A stretch of DNA of 64,000 nt from Grifola frondosa (Eukaryota > Basidiomycota > Agaricomycetes > Polyporales > Grifolaceae): positions 2,232,001 to 2,296,000 of the forward strand of contig LUGG01000003.1 in assembly GCA_001683735.1 (NCBI GenBank), written 5' to 3'. How positions within the stretch are numbered: the first letter of the stretch is position 1; each line of letters opens with the position of its first letter. Both the position numbers and the translations under genes were made by a program. The notes below the pieces were generated by a model. It had not been told where the DNA came from, did no database searches, and saw nothing but the letters and a program-made list of their open reading frames with translations. Below, piece by piece: positions 46,214 through 56,230 of the stretch.

Positions 46214-46599
46214 TGTCGATCGCGGAGAGCGTATTCACCATCGTCGTCCAGCGTTCAGGTCCGGTATCTCAATAATACTCTGGCTCTCGATAAGCAAGAT
46301 ATATGAGCGATAATATTATAAATTGCCCGCCGCACGACATGGCTGAGCCTGTGAGTCTAGTGAGCACACCATCCGGCATGGGAATGGGAAGCATATGTTT
46401 GGCTCGGCAAGCAACGATAACTCTGACCTCGATTCAACCACGATTGCGCAAGTAGCGGCAAGCAAGCGGCGACAAGTTACTTGCTATCGGATAGGACAAA
46501 GGTATGTCCTGATTTTCGGTCATCCGCTGCCCTCGTTTCATTTTGCTTAAATCTGAGTCATCGTAAACCATCGTGCCCAAAACACCAGGTCGAGCTACC

Positions 46600-49500
46600 A
46601 TGAAGTGCTCAGACGCCGATCGACTGCCTCTTACCAAACTCGACGTCGACGATGGCCAGGCTCCGATCCCAAAACGATGGACGAGGTACCTAGGATGGAC
46701 TTCGTTGCAGTGTGTGCACTCTACTACTTGAATACGTGGGCCATCGTCGGCCATGTTCATCGTCCTGAACTATCTCGCACAACATCGTGGGCTCTGGATG
46801 CATTCGCGCACTCCAAAGGCAGGATTATGGGAGAGAAGGCAGAACAGCTGTATCTGTAAGTTGACTGTTCGTATTTGGCATGTGTCTTAAGCCAGTACTG
46901 CCTCTAGCTCAACGCCAGACCCGGAGAGCGCGCTTGCTACTTCGCGGACATATGCTACTCACCCGCACCTTGCTGGATCCACTGAAGACTTTTCTGATGC
47001 CAAGGATATTCTTGCAGTGTTTCAGGAGAACTTTGGGATTCACCCTCCCTCAGAAGCGCCCATCTTCGCCGCAGGCAGCGCTGCCTCCCGAGGCGCTACT
47101 CTCGGCGTAAACCGACTGACCAAGCCCGCGGCATGGATCGACATCTACTACCCCGTGCTGAATACGCCTCTTGATCGCAGCCTTTCCATTCTCAACGATG
47201 ATGGTACCGAGACATGGACAGCGGATCTCGTCGAGGATGGCGATCCCGCTGATCCGGAGGCTGCCAAGTATAGAGATTATGTGCCCACCTTTCATGGTTT
47301 GAGTCACGATGGCGACGTTGAGGGACAACTGATCTACGCCAATTACGGCCGAAAGGAGGACTTTGACGAGATCCTTGCTGCAGATGGGAACTTCACGGGC
47401 AAGATCGTTCTCGTGCGCTATTATGGTGAAGGTTTCCGTGGTTTGAAGGTACGCTTGATGCGCGAGATCACGCAGTGCATAGCAAGGTTCTAACTCAAAA
47501 CATAGGTCAGCGGCGCGGAGGACCTTGGTGCGTTGGGTGTACTCATCTATTCAGACCCACGCGACGACGGCAGCGTGACGATTTCGAACGGCTATGCACC
47601 GTACCCTGAGGGACCGGCGCGGAATCCGACTTCTGTGCAGCGTGGCAGTGTGCAGTACTTGTCGATCTACCCAGGCGACCCGACCACCCCTGGTGCACCG
47701 GCGTACCCCAATGCGACGCGCACCGAGGGCAAGAATATCCCGTACATTCCGAGCCTGCCGATCTCGTGGGCAAACGCACAGCGGTTGCTCGAGGAGATAG
47801 CGCAAGGCGGCCTCGGCGAATCGCAGATATTGGACGGGCGGACGAGCGCGAGGAAGGTCCGGTTGGTGAATCATGGTGCGTGGGTTTTTCGTATGCTATG
47901 TGTATGCGTACATGGGTGCTGACGATAGTCCAGTGGACACAAAAGTCACTCCGATTTGGAACACCATGGCGGCCATACCTGGTCATATCAAGAATGAGAC
48001 TGTCGTCATCGGCTGTCATCGCGATGGTATGTTTCGGTGTTGGTGATTTCAAGTGATATTGATATATTGTATGGTTTAGCATGGGTCATGGGAGCTGCTG
48101 ATCCCACATCGGGCACCGTCTCTCTCCATGAGGTAATCCGTGGCTTCGGAGCACTGCTAAAAAGTGGCTGGAGGCCGCTCAGAAACGTGGTGTTTGCGAG
48201 CTGGGATGCTGAAGAGGTATTTTCCCCCACCTGCTGGGTGCGACTTCGAAACTCATTGCTTTACAGTATGGTCTCATTGGAAGTACTGATGGACGGAAGA
48301 TTTCCCAGAGTGGATATCTCAGCATGTTGTCGCATATATCAACGTCGGTCAGTATCCCCCCCCTTCTTCCTCTTTGTCGTCAGCAGCGGAGTTAATTTCC
48401 TGCATAGACGTCTCTGTTGCTGGTTCTCGCTGGCATTCGGGCGCCTCTCCATCGCTGGCCCACCTCATTCGCCAGGCCGCGCTCGAAGTGCCTCATCCCA
48501 CTGCTGTGGGGAAGTCTCTCTGGGATGCCAGAGAAGACGCGGGGCCTTTCCTCGGCCCTGCTGATAGTGAGTTCCTGGCATCGTATGAACTGGAGCGAAC
48601 ACATGCATCGGACGTTGGCATTTATCCACTCGGTTCCGGGAGTGACTATACACCCTTCTTGCAACGACTGGGGGTAAGCGATATCCACACTGAACCTAAA
48701 TGAGGTAACTGATCGCAAGGTTGCAACAGGTAGCCAGCATGGACCAAGGTTTTTCAGGTACACCTACAGATGCGCCATACCATTATCATTCCGTCTATGA
48801 TTCGCAGAGTGGCAGGAACTCTATGCGGACCCGGGTTTCTATCGTCATGTATGTCGTTGATTGATTAGAACCTATCGTGCAAAACACTCATCTCCCGAAA
48901 CGTAGGTTGCCGTCGCGAAACATCTGGGATTGGTGGCGCTCCGTGTCGCCGATGCGATAATTCTCCCTCTGAACACGACACAATACGCGCTGGAGTTGGA
49001 TTACTACCTGGACAAGTGAGCGTGCTACACTCACACGCTAATCCACCCACTAATAGCCCCTCCCTCGTGATGCAGAGTCGAGAGCATCGCGTCTGAGCTG
49101 TTCGTACCCGCGGACTTCTCCGCGCTGCGCCGTTCCATTGCCCATCTGCAAACTGCGAGCAAGGATCTGGACGCTGAGAAGGCCAAAGCGGAGGCCAAAT
49201 TTAGAAAGCTCTTGAAAAAGCTCCCGCACAGACGCGAGTCATGCAGAGCGCGCAAGTCAAGCTCCCAGGGTGGCTTCGAAAGCTCCTCAAGATCCTACAC
49301 GTGCGCCGGCCGCGGGGTTTCCCGATTCACAAGTTCATCAAGGCGGCGAACCGCGTGCAGGCTGTGAACGCGAAGCTGATTGCGTTCGAGCGCGGGTTCA
49401 TTTCTGAAGAGGGACTGAAGGATCGTGAGTGGTACAGGCACCTGGCGGTTGCGCCGGGGAAGTGGCTTGGTGAGTTTTCTATCGCTGGGCATTCGATGCT

Positions 49501-49659
49501 TGTTGCTGAATGTGGCTGATGGATATAGGATATGGGGCGACGACACTTCCGTCGATTGCGGAGGCGTTGACTATCGATAAGAACGTGACGTTGGCGGAGT
49601 TGGAGGCGGTGCGGGTTACGAAATTGGTTGAGAATCTTTCGGAAGTGTTGGCGGTGTAA
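46600..49659 (+). CDS. M28 metallopeptidase, glutamate carboxypeptidase II-like, with apparent indels
   Basis: Type II membrane peptidase. A hydrophobic N-terminal segment (FVAVCALYYLNTWAIVG) is followed by TSRTYATHPHLAGSTEDF, a protease-associated region (GKIVLVRYYGEGFRGLKV, ALGVLIYSDPRDDG, PYIPSLPISWANAQRLL) and the M28 catalytic core: VVIGCHRDAWVMGAADPTSG (zinc His and bridging Asp), VFASWDAEEYGLIGS (Glu-Glu), AYINVDVSVAGS (zinc Asp) and PYHYHSVYDS (zinc His). A C-terminal dimerisation-like domain ends VENLSEVLAV. Relatives cleave C-terminal Glu from peptides. Likely breaks: the N-terminal frames around 46600-46680 (alternative start ATG 46677), one base missing at 48290 before a WTEDFPEW motif, and one near 49202. 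The gene is flanked by a roughly 95-bp direct repeat. Confidence 0.88.
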
Positions 49660-49712
49660 GATGAACGTTCTTGAGCTATTCACCGGATGTTTGTAAAAAA
49701 TATATGTATGTT

Positions 49713-49803
49713 GGGTTGTGTTGGTTGCTCGGAGGCGTGCTCGTCGTCGCTCATGGTGGAGGCGCGTTAGCGCCGGTGGTATCGTTCACGGAGCTGAGCA
49801 CAC
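49713..49803. repeat. Direct repeat copy B (displaced PEX14 start region)
   Basis: Near-identical to 46116-46213, including the PEX14 start codon context (TCGTCGCTCAT), but with no PEX14 gene attached. It begins 54 bp after the M28 stop and marks the edge between the gene-rich part and the AT-rich repeat region. Confidence 0.85.
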
Positions 49804-49975
49804 TGGCGATCCATCAGAGTTTTCATGAACAAAATATAAAGGTATATGTTTCTATACTATATATAATTTAACAAATTTCTGTAATTTTCTGTAATTCTGA
49901 TACAGCACTAGACAAGGGTATGTAATCCTAAGTAGTGTTGGTGACATCTGCATAATGCATAAGTATTTCAGGATA

Positions 49976-50197
49976 TCTATAATATAAAGGAGAGACATAT
50001 GAAATACGGTAATTTTGTATGCGAGGTTACAAAACACGCTGCGTCGCGTAACGAAAACGTGACAAATTTCTATACACAGTAACACCCTTACACAAGGTAA
50101 CACCACGTCATGTCACATCACATCGCTTGGGCTCAGTAACTGGCAAACATTCACGTTGCAGGTATCTCGCCGTGCCGTAGGCACGGACATCCGCTAG
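49976..50197 (+). mobile_element. Non-autonomous Helitron, unit 1
   Basis: 222 bp. It begins TCTATAATATAAAGGAGAG, a typical Helitron 5' end, directly after a host A. It ends with a 7-bp-stem hairpin (CCGTGCCGTAGGCACGG at 50170-50186), a 7-nt gap and CTAG at 50194-50197, matching the CTRR-type Helitron terminus. There are no terminal inverted repeats and no target duplication. It has no coding capacity. Its last base is followed immediately by the first base of unit 2. Confidence 0.8.
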
Positions 50198-50442
50198 TCT
50201 ATAATATAAAGGAGAGAGTGTGACGTACCAAATATGGTAATTATGTATGTGAGGTTACAAAACATGCTGCATCGTGTAACGAAAACGTGACAAATTTCTA
50301 TACACAGTAACACCCTTACGCAAGGTAACACCACGTCGTGTCACATCACGTCGCTTGGGCTCATACTACATTGAAAGCCAGTAACTGGCAAACATTCATG
50401 TTGCAGGTATCTCGCCGTGCCATAGGCACAGACATCTGCTAG
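50198..50442 (+). mobile_element. Non-autonomous Helitron, unit 2 (head-to-tail with unit 1)
   Basis: 245 bp, same 5' start (TCTATAATATAAAGGAGAG), same body with shared GTTACAAAACA and CGTAACGAAAACGTGACAAA-type motifs (GTAACGAAAACGTGACAAAT). Ends with a one-mismatch hairpin and CTAG at 50439-50442, followed by host T. It differs from unit 1 by point changes and about 20 extra bases (CATACTACATTGAAAGCCAG). The pair lies between a single host A and T. Confidence 0.8.
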
Positions 50443-50575
50443 TTATTAGTGATATCATAAAGGAGAATCCGGTGAGATGCAGCAGAGAGATTGTTACTGA
50501 TACATGCTGCCAGGTGGCCAGGAATGCCAATTGATGCAATGCTTACTGCTTACAGGAACTCAACAGATCAACTTG

Positions 50576-50952
50576 TAGTGTTGCTGCAGCTAAGTCAGGC
50601 CTAAATGATATATGACTCATAACTTGTGCAAATTTCCAAATATCATAGTGGTCTCAAATTCATTTCGTAGCCTATATAAGCCACATGCACTTGCCAAATA
50701 TCAAAATGTTATACCTCATATTAATGGAGATATAGCCAAAAAGCCGATTGCAAAGTCTGATTTTTTAGTCAGCTTTATTACCAATGTACCTGAAATTGAA
50801 ACATATTAAAAATAATTATGCAAAGTGTGTTACATTCAAATACATATACATTTTAGCTATTAATTTCAATTAAAATCATGTCATTAGCTGCAAAACTCAC
50901 ATCAGAATATCTAAAAAGCTGAAACAGGTGTGACTAAGCCATGACAACACTA
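50576..50952 (+). mobile_element. hAT-type MITE, copy 1
   Basis: 377 bp, ends TAGTGTTG...CAACACTA. Imperfect terminal inverted repeats of about 21 bp (AGTGTTGCTGCAGCTAAGTCA against AGTGTTGTCATGGCTTAGTCA when the right end is reverse-complemented, in part). Flanks do not form an 8-bp duplication, but both flanks carry a similar motif (CTGCTTACAGGAA...CAACAGATCAACT). No coding capacity. Confidence 0.8.
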
Positions 50953-52167
50953 AGACTGCTTACAGGAATTCAACAGATCAACTGAAGCAGTAATGATATA
51001 TATATTATGCTGGCAGGTGTTTCGTAAGATGTGCCCAGATATGGCACTAGACATGGGTATATAATCCTAAGTAGCATTGGTGACATCTGCATAATTGAAC
51101 CCTTTGTCTTAATTTAAATTTCATTCAATTGAGGTTCAATGTAGTGTTTTAAAGATACCAAGTGCACTCTGATTGGACCAGTAAAAGAATTGTAATCCTG
51201 AAAGGACTCCTCTCAAAGATGTAGAAAATGACAGAGCATAAGTGCATATTGAGGCCATAATATATATATAATATGAAAGGACATGCCATTAGAAGAGCAT
51301 ACAAGTTGAATGGAGAGATTATATATAGAATTGAAGGAGAAATACAAAAAACAACATATAGTGGCTGAGATCAAAATATACTCTAAATGATATGTATATT
51401 TCACAACATATAACATATTCTCTATCCTCCTCAGATCTTGCATGTACAGATTAAAATTTGTGTTCTTTTTAGTATCAAGTAACATTACAATCCTACTACA
51501 AAGCTTTATATATTTTTCTGATCATATGGAAGCTCCTTTTTGAGGATCATTCAGAGGCTCAAATGTTTGTTTGGGGAAACTTTTATAGGATACCAAGCTC
51601 ATAATCTATATGTATCAAACATAAGTAATCTATTTATTTTATGATTCAGAGTTTTTAATGCCTCTACTGAGGCTTTGAGCTTAAGCCTCAATTAGAGGGT
51701 ACCTCTCAGATGGGTTTTCCATAACACAGAAACCCCTTCTAAGAGGTAGCCTCAGACCCTGTCTGAGATGTGTTCCACTGGGCTTTCTCAGTGGTTGGCT
51801 TACTGGCCATGAGGATGGAAAGTTGGGCAAGGATTAAAGCAGGCTTACCAATAGTTAAGATCAGATAACGACAAATTATCGCACAGTTTGCATCCATGTT
51901 GACACAAATTGTCTGTTGCACAGAGGGTCACACCACATGCTGAGGTTCAATCTCAGCAGTGGCATCAGCCACCTCAACTCTCACGCTCGTGCAAATTTGG
52001 TCTTGCTGCACCCTGCCTTATGCATTATGCAGATGTCACCAATGCTACTTAGGATTATATACCCATGTCTAGTGCCATACTCGGCACACCTTACGAAACA
52101 CCTGCCAGCATAATATAATATATCATTACATGCTTCAGTTGATCTGTTGAATTCCTGTAAGCAGTCT

Positions 52168-52548
52168 TAGTGTTGTCATGGCTTAGTCACACCTGTTTCA
52201 GCTTTTTAGATATTCTGATGTGAGTTTTGCAGCTAATGACATGATTTTAATTGAAATTAATAGCTAAAATGTATATGTATTTGAATGTAACACAACCATT
52301 TGCATAATTATTTTTAATATGTTTCAATTTCAGTTACATTGGTAATAAAGCTGACTAAAAAATCAGACTTTGCAATCGGCTTTTTGGCTATATCTCCATT
52401 AATATGAGGTATAACATTTTGATATTTGGCAAGTGCATGTGACTATATATAGGCTACGAAATGAATTTGAGACCACTATGATATTTGGAAATTTGCACAA
52501 GTTATGAGTCATATATCATTTAGGCCTGACTTAGCTGCAGCAACACTA
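52168..52548 (-). mobile_element. hAT-type MITE, copy 2
   Basis: 381 bp in opposite orientation to copy 1, with the same TAGTGTTG/CAACACTA ends. Its left flank equals the reverse complement of copy 1's right flank, as expected for a palindrome arm; its right flank is unrelated. No 8-bp duplication. Confidence 0.8.
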
Positions 52549-52779
52549 AAGTCACTTCTCCCTGCACCATTAGACCCCAACTCTGGTCTGTGACCCATCA
52601 GTGTTACTTTACCAGGTTCCAGACAGAAGTGTCCTGCAATACATAATTGTACATTTACTTCAGTTGTATATTTGCTAACTATTTGTCTAGTCTGACAAGT
52701 CTTCATCGGGTTTCACTGCATCCTGGCCCTCAAAGCCTAATGTAGCAGTGGTGCTTATGGGGATGCAGGGCTCAGTTAA

Positions 52780-53014
52780 CTGACTTGCAGACTTCCTTGA
52801 GATCTTGGGTTCTTCACTGGTGGATCCCAAGGCAGATGTGTTAATCACTGCTTTCAGGCTTTTGCAGGAGCAAAAGGATGAGCTTTCCAGTCATGATATG
52901 TTATCAATGCTCTTTCATTTTCAGAAAAATGTTGCAGCTGCAGAGATTTATTTAATGTGTGAGGATGCTGAGACTAGGAAGTTGTGGTTAAGTTATATGT
53001 TGGAGACTAACTAA
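52780..53014 (+). pseudogene. PIF/Harbinger accessory (Myb/SANT-like) protein, C-terminal remnant
   Basis: A plus-strand frame gives LVDPKADVLITAFRLLQEQ, LSSHDMLSMLFHFQKNVAAAEIY and LWLSYMLETN with a stop at 53014. The arrangement (a helical block, then a block reading like the end of Harbinger DNA-binding ORFs) and the convergent position next to a Harbinger transposase remnant support the call. The N-terminal Myb-like half is missing or unreadable. The similarity is recalled, not searched. Confidence 0.4.
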
Positions 53015-53129
53015 CTTTCTTTTTGTAACTGTTGTATAAGTTTTGATCATTGTACAAGTATTCGATTGAGGCTTTGTATATATGCATGAAACAAGATGAA
53101 ATATCAAGTGATCCATATTGATGTGTTTA

Positions 53130-54060
53130 AAATGAGAAAAAAATGAAAACTTTATTCATCCATTTCATCATCCTCATCATCCTCCTCCCCACCATTCTCC
53201 TCATCATTCTCCTCATCCTCATCATCACCAAGGTTTTGTTCCAAACATCTTTGCTGATAATCTGCCCACATATTCTCCATAATTTGATCACTTCTGGCAT
53301 TAGCATCATTATTGCCTTCATTCTCCATAAGTGGCTCTCATCTCCATGAAAAATGTCTTCATTGTTCCAATCACCATCTAAGCCAAGTTTTTTCTTTTTC
53401 TTTGCAAATGTATAATTCTCTCAATCATGGATGTAAATGAAGTTGTGAAGAGCACATAAAGCAGCAAAAATTTGTGCTTGGATTTTCAGATTGTATTCTG
53501 AAGTCAGATGCAAAATTCAAAAACATTGCTTTAAAACTCTGAATATATGCTTGATCACGTTACAAGTGGAAGCATGGTGAAGATTGAATAATTCTTCTTT
53601 GTTTGCAGACCTATAAATTAATGTATAAGCATAAATTTAATAATATATACAAATATTTACCGAACACCAACACGGCCCCATTTTAACAAATAATATTATA
53701 CACCACGATAGGAAACAAGAACTTCATGCATGATGGACAACTAGCATCGACCAGATAATATCAGTTTGGAGGAATGTTTAAACCCTTTGCAAGAGCATCC
53801 TCATATACACGTGCATCACTGGCTGACCCCTCCCAACCAGTGAGTGCATATATGAACTAAAAATTAAAACTGTATGTGAAGAGACAATTTTGAAAGGCAC
53901 CACCTTTGTGATTGCAAAAAAAGGGTCATACATATGAAGGAGGAGAGAGATCAATGTGACTGTTGTCAATGGCATCAAGGGCGTCCTTGAAGTATGGGAA
54001 GAATTTGGAATTTGTATGAATTTCTTGAGAAACTGGATTATCTGCTGTCGGCAAAGTCAT
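53130..54060 (-). pseudogene. Degenerate PIF/Harbinger DDE transposase
   Basis: Minus-strand fragments in several frames follow the order of Harbinger transposases: YFKDALDAIDNSHIDLSPPS (first catalytic Asp block) near 53940-54000, LVDASCPSC (second Asp block) near 53740, a segment where INVIERxFG would lie, then FAALCALHNFIHIHD near 53440-53480, and an acidic C-terminus (MWADYQQRCLEQNLGDDEDE). Stops and frame changes make it inactive. It belongs with the accessory-ORF remnant at 52780-53014. Confidence 0.65.
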
Positions 54061-54193
54061 ATTGATATGCACATGATATGCACCTTAATATTTTTGCGAT
54101 TTCACTACTTATAATTATGCAACATAGAATCATTGCAAAGAGGGACCCATTTGTAGTATCAACTTATCACATGGCATGAAGAACTGCTCCCGC

Positions 54194-54574
54194 TAGTGTT
54201 GCCACGGCTTAGTCACACCTGTTTCAGCTTTTTAGATATTCTGACATGAATTTTGCAGATAATGACATGATCTTAATTGAAATTAATAGCTAAGATGTAT
54301 ATGTATTTGAATGTAATGTCACTATTTGCATAATTATCTTTAATATGTTTTAATTTCAGTTACATTGGTAAAAAAGCTGACTAAAAAGTCGGACTTTGCA
54401 ATCGGCTTTTTGGCTATATCTCCATTAATATGATGTATAACATTTTGATATTTAGTAGTATTATGCGGCTATATATAGGCTATGAAATGAATGTAAGATC
54501 ACTATGATATCTGAAAAACTGCCAAAGTTATGAGTCATATATCATTTAGGCCTGACTTAGCTGCAGCAACACTA
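54194..54574 (-). mobile_element. hAT-type MITE, copy 3, with perfect 8-bp target duplication
   Basis: 381 bp with TAGTGTTG...CAACACTA ends, flanked by GCTCCCGC at 54186-54193 and again at 54575-54582. The 8-bp duplication and the YARNG-type terminus (TAGTG) identify the hAT superfamily. Confidence 0.88.
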
Positions 54575-54582
54575 GCTCCCGC

Positions 54583-54939
54583 AGTTCAAAAATAGTGCAG
54601 TTCTCATCTTCATGGTTCACACATATTGCAATCAGACTGAACAGTTTTGCATCCTAACAATAATCCATCATTAGAGGTTCCCACACCCTCACAAACTTTT
54701 TGGGCATGTGTCATAGTCACACATCACAGAAGTGTCATTCTGTTGCAGCCACTATTGTTATTTGAGGAATGGCTAGCTGACATGGGCAGTGGCACCTCAC
54801 TACAAGGTAATCATATTTGTTACATTTCAGTGGGGAAAAAGCTACCATCTCCACTCTACAATTTATTTTTGCCTAGTCTGAGTCTTCTACTGTATCATCC
54901 TCTAAATTGCCTGGCAATGAGCATGTGATGTTTTCTGCA
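54583..54939. other. AT-rich interval without a recognised gene
   Basis: Short open frames show no conserved block. It lies between MITE copy 3 and the unidentified relic on the right and may be its 3' part. Confidence 0.35.
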
Positions 54940-56230
54940 GCTTCGTTGGTGCAGTTTGTCTTGCAGTATTTCTTTTACACTGTAGAAAGTCACAAAGAGA
55001 TTACAAAGGACATACCAGTTTGCAACACGGTGGGATTGGGATCGTACAGATCACATTCTTGATATGTTGTTCTGTGATACATGGTGGGTTGCCATGCAAC
55101 ACCTGTGTTTGACGTGCTGTCAATAATAATATCCATACATAGCCACATAAAAGTGGCCACCTGCAAGTGGGCCGCCCGTGTAACCAGTTGTCCATGCATG
55201 TGATTGGTGCTCACAGTGCATGTGCCTAGTATGAGTCATCAGCACATATATATGGATGACTGGGATAGCACCTACCTGGCATAATTGAACGCAAAAACCC
55301 CTGCTGGTGGGGCAAGCTCCACATTGTTGAATTTGAATATTTCATTGCTGACCAGAATTATGTATGTGCTGTGCATGGAGTCACTCTTTGATCCACCATC
55401 CATGCAACAAATTTCATTGAAAGTCATGAATGTTTCGAAGTTGCTGATGATTTCATCAGGCAGCGTAGATTTCATCATATTCCACATCATGGTGATGGCA
55501 GAGCTTTCACAATAATTGAGAGTGTTGGTTAGCTCTGGTGTGAGCTTCTTCGTCAAGTTTTGTGCTCAATCAAACAGGAACTGGATCAGGAACTAGCAGT
55601 GTAGCTGATCTGCATGAGTTTTTCGGGATCTTCTTTCTGAGTGTTTGTGCTATCATTAGTATTTGGTGGTGGAGAATGGAAAAAGTGGGCATACTCGTAT
55701 GTTTCGCTTGAGTGTGGTACCTTCTTGTATAAGATCATTGATGGAGGAGATGGCATTGCTATCACAAAAGTCGCGAAGAACGATCATGATCAGTTTTTTC
55801 GACTCTCTGTCATGGATAATGACACTGTGATTGGTGGATACAGTATATTGTATTGTGTGAGGATTGAGTAAGTGTATGAGTGGTCATTTCATGCATGTGT
55901 CGGGGAGTTTGTTGGATTGAATTTTGTTCTGCCATCGCTTCATGTTGGCTGTTGTCTCCATCATGCATGTGTCCAGGGGAGAGTATGGTTCTTGTTGGTG
56001 ATCTAGATAGATTATCTTGATTCCTGCAAGATATTTGTCCTGCCTTTTATTATTGAATTTGTCGTTGTTGAGGCAGAGTTTAGTAACGAGGCTGCAGTGC
56101 ATGAAGTTGAGCTGGAACTTTCCCATCTTTTGGTAGTCAAGTGCTGCAAGCACAGGAGCAGGAATGCTGCAGCAGTTTTGAGCAGCATAGCTGATGAGGT
56201 CAGAGTAGATGTCTCAGTTTGGATGTGCAA
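54940..56230 (-). pseudogene. Relic of an unidentified multi-exon gene, probably repeat-associated
   Basis: Minus-strand frames contain protein-like segments scattered over frames: FQLNFMHCSLVTKLCLNNDKF, KFNNKRQDKYLAGIKIIYLD, NNVELAPPAGVFAFNYAR in part (VELAPPAGVFAFNYAR), GGHFYVAMYGY-like text, DSTSNTGVAWQPTMYH and LYDPNPTVLQTGMSFV. These have the composition of real protein and keep one order along the strand, but no enzyme motif can be named. Stops and shifts are frequent. It could be cargo or an ORF of a large mobile element. Confidence 0.4.

Larger units (their letters stand above)
50576..52548. repeat. Large palindrome with arms of about 520 bp
   Basis: The left arm is 50576-51094 and the right arm 52024-52548, reverse-complementary at roughly 95% by eye. 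Each arm consists of one hAT MITE (copies 1 and 2) plus about 140 bp of shared adjoining DNA. The 929-bp spacer is AT-rich with no recognised gene. The inner end of each arm (CACTAGACATGGGTATATAA...GACATCTGCATAAT) also has a relative at 49906-49960, beside Helitron unit 1. Confidence 0.75.

Noticed and set aside
52805..53014. Independent small gene
   Set aside because: Its position, convergent to a Harbinger transposase remnant, makes it more likely part of that element.
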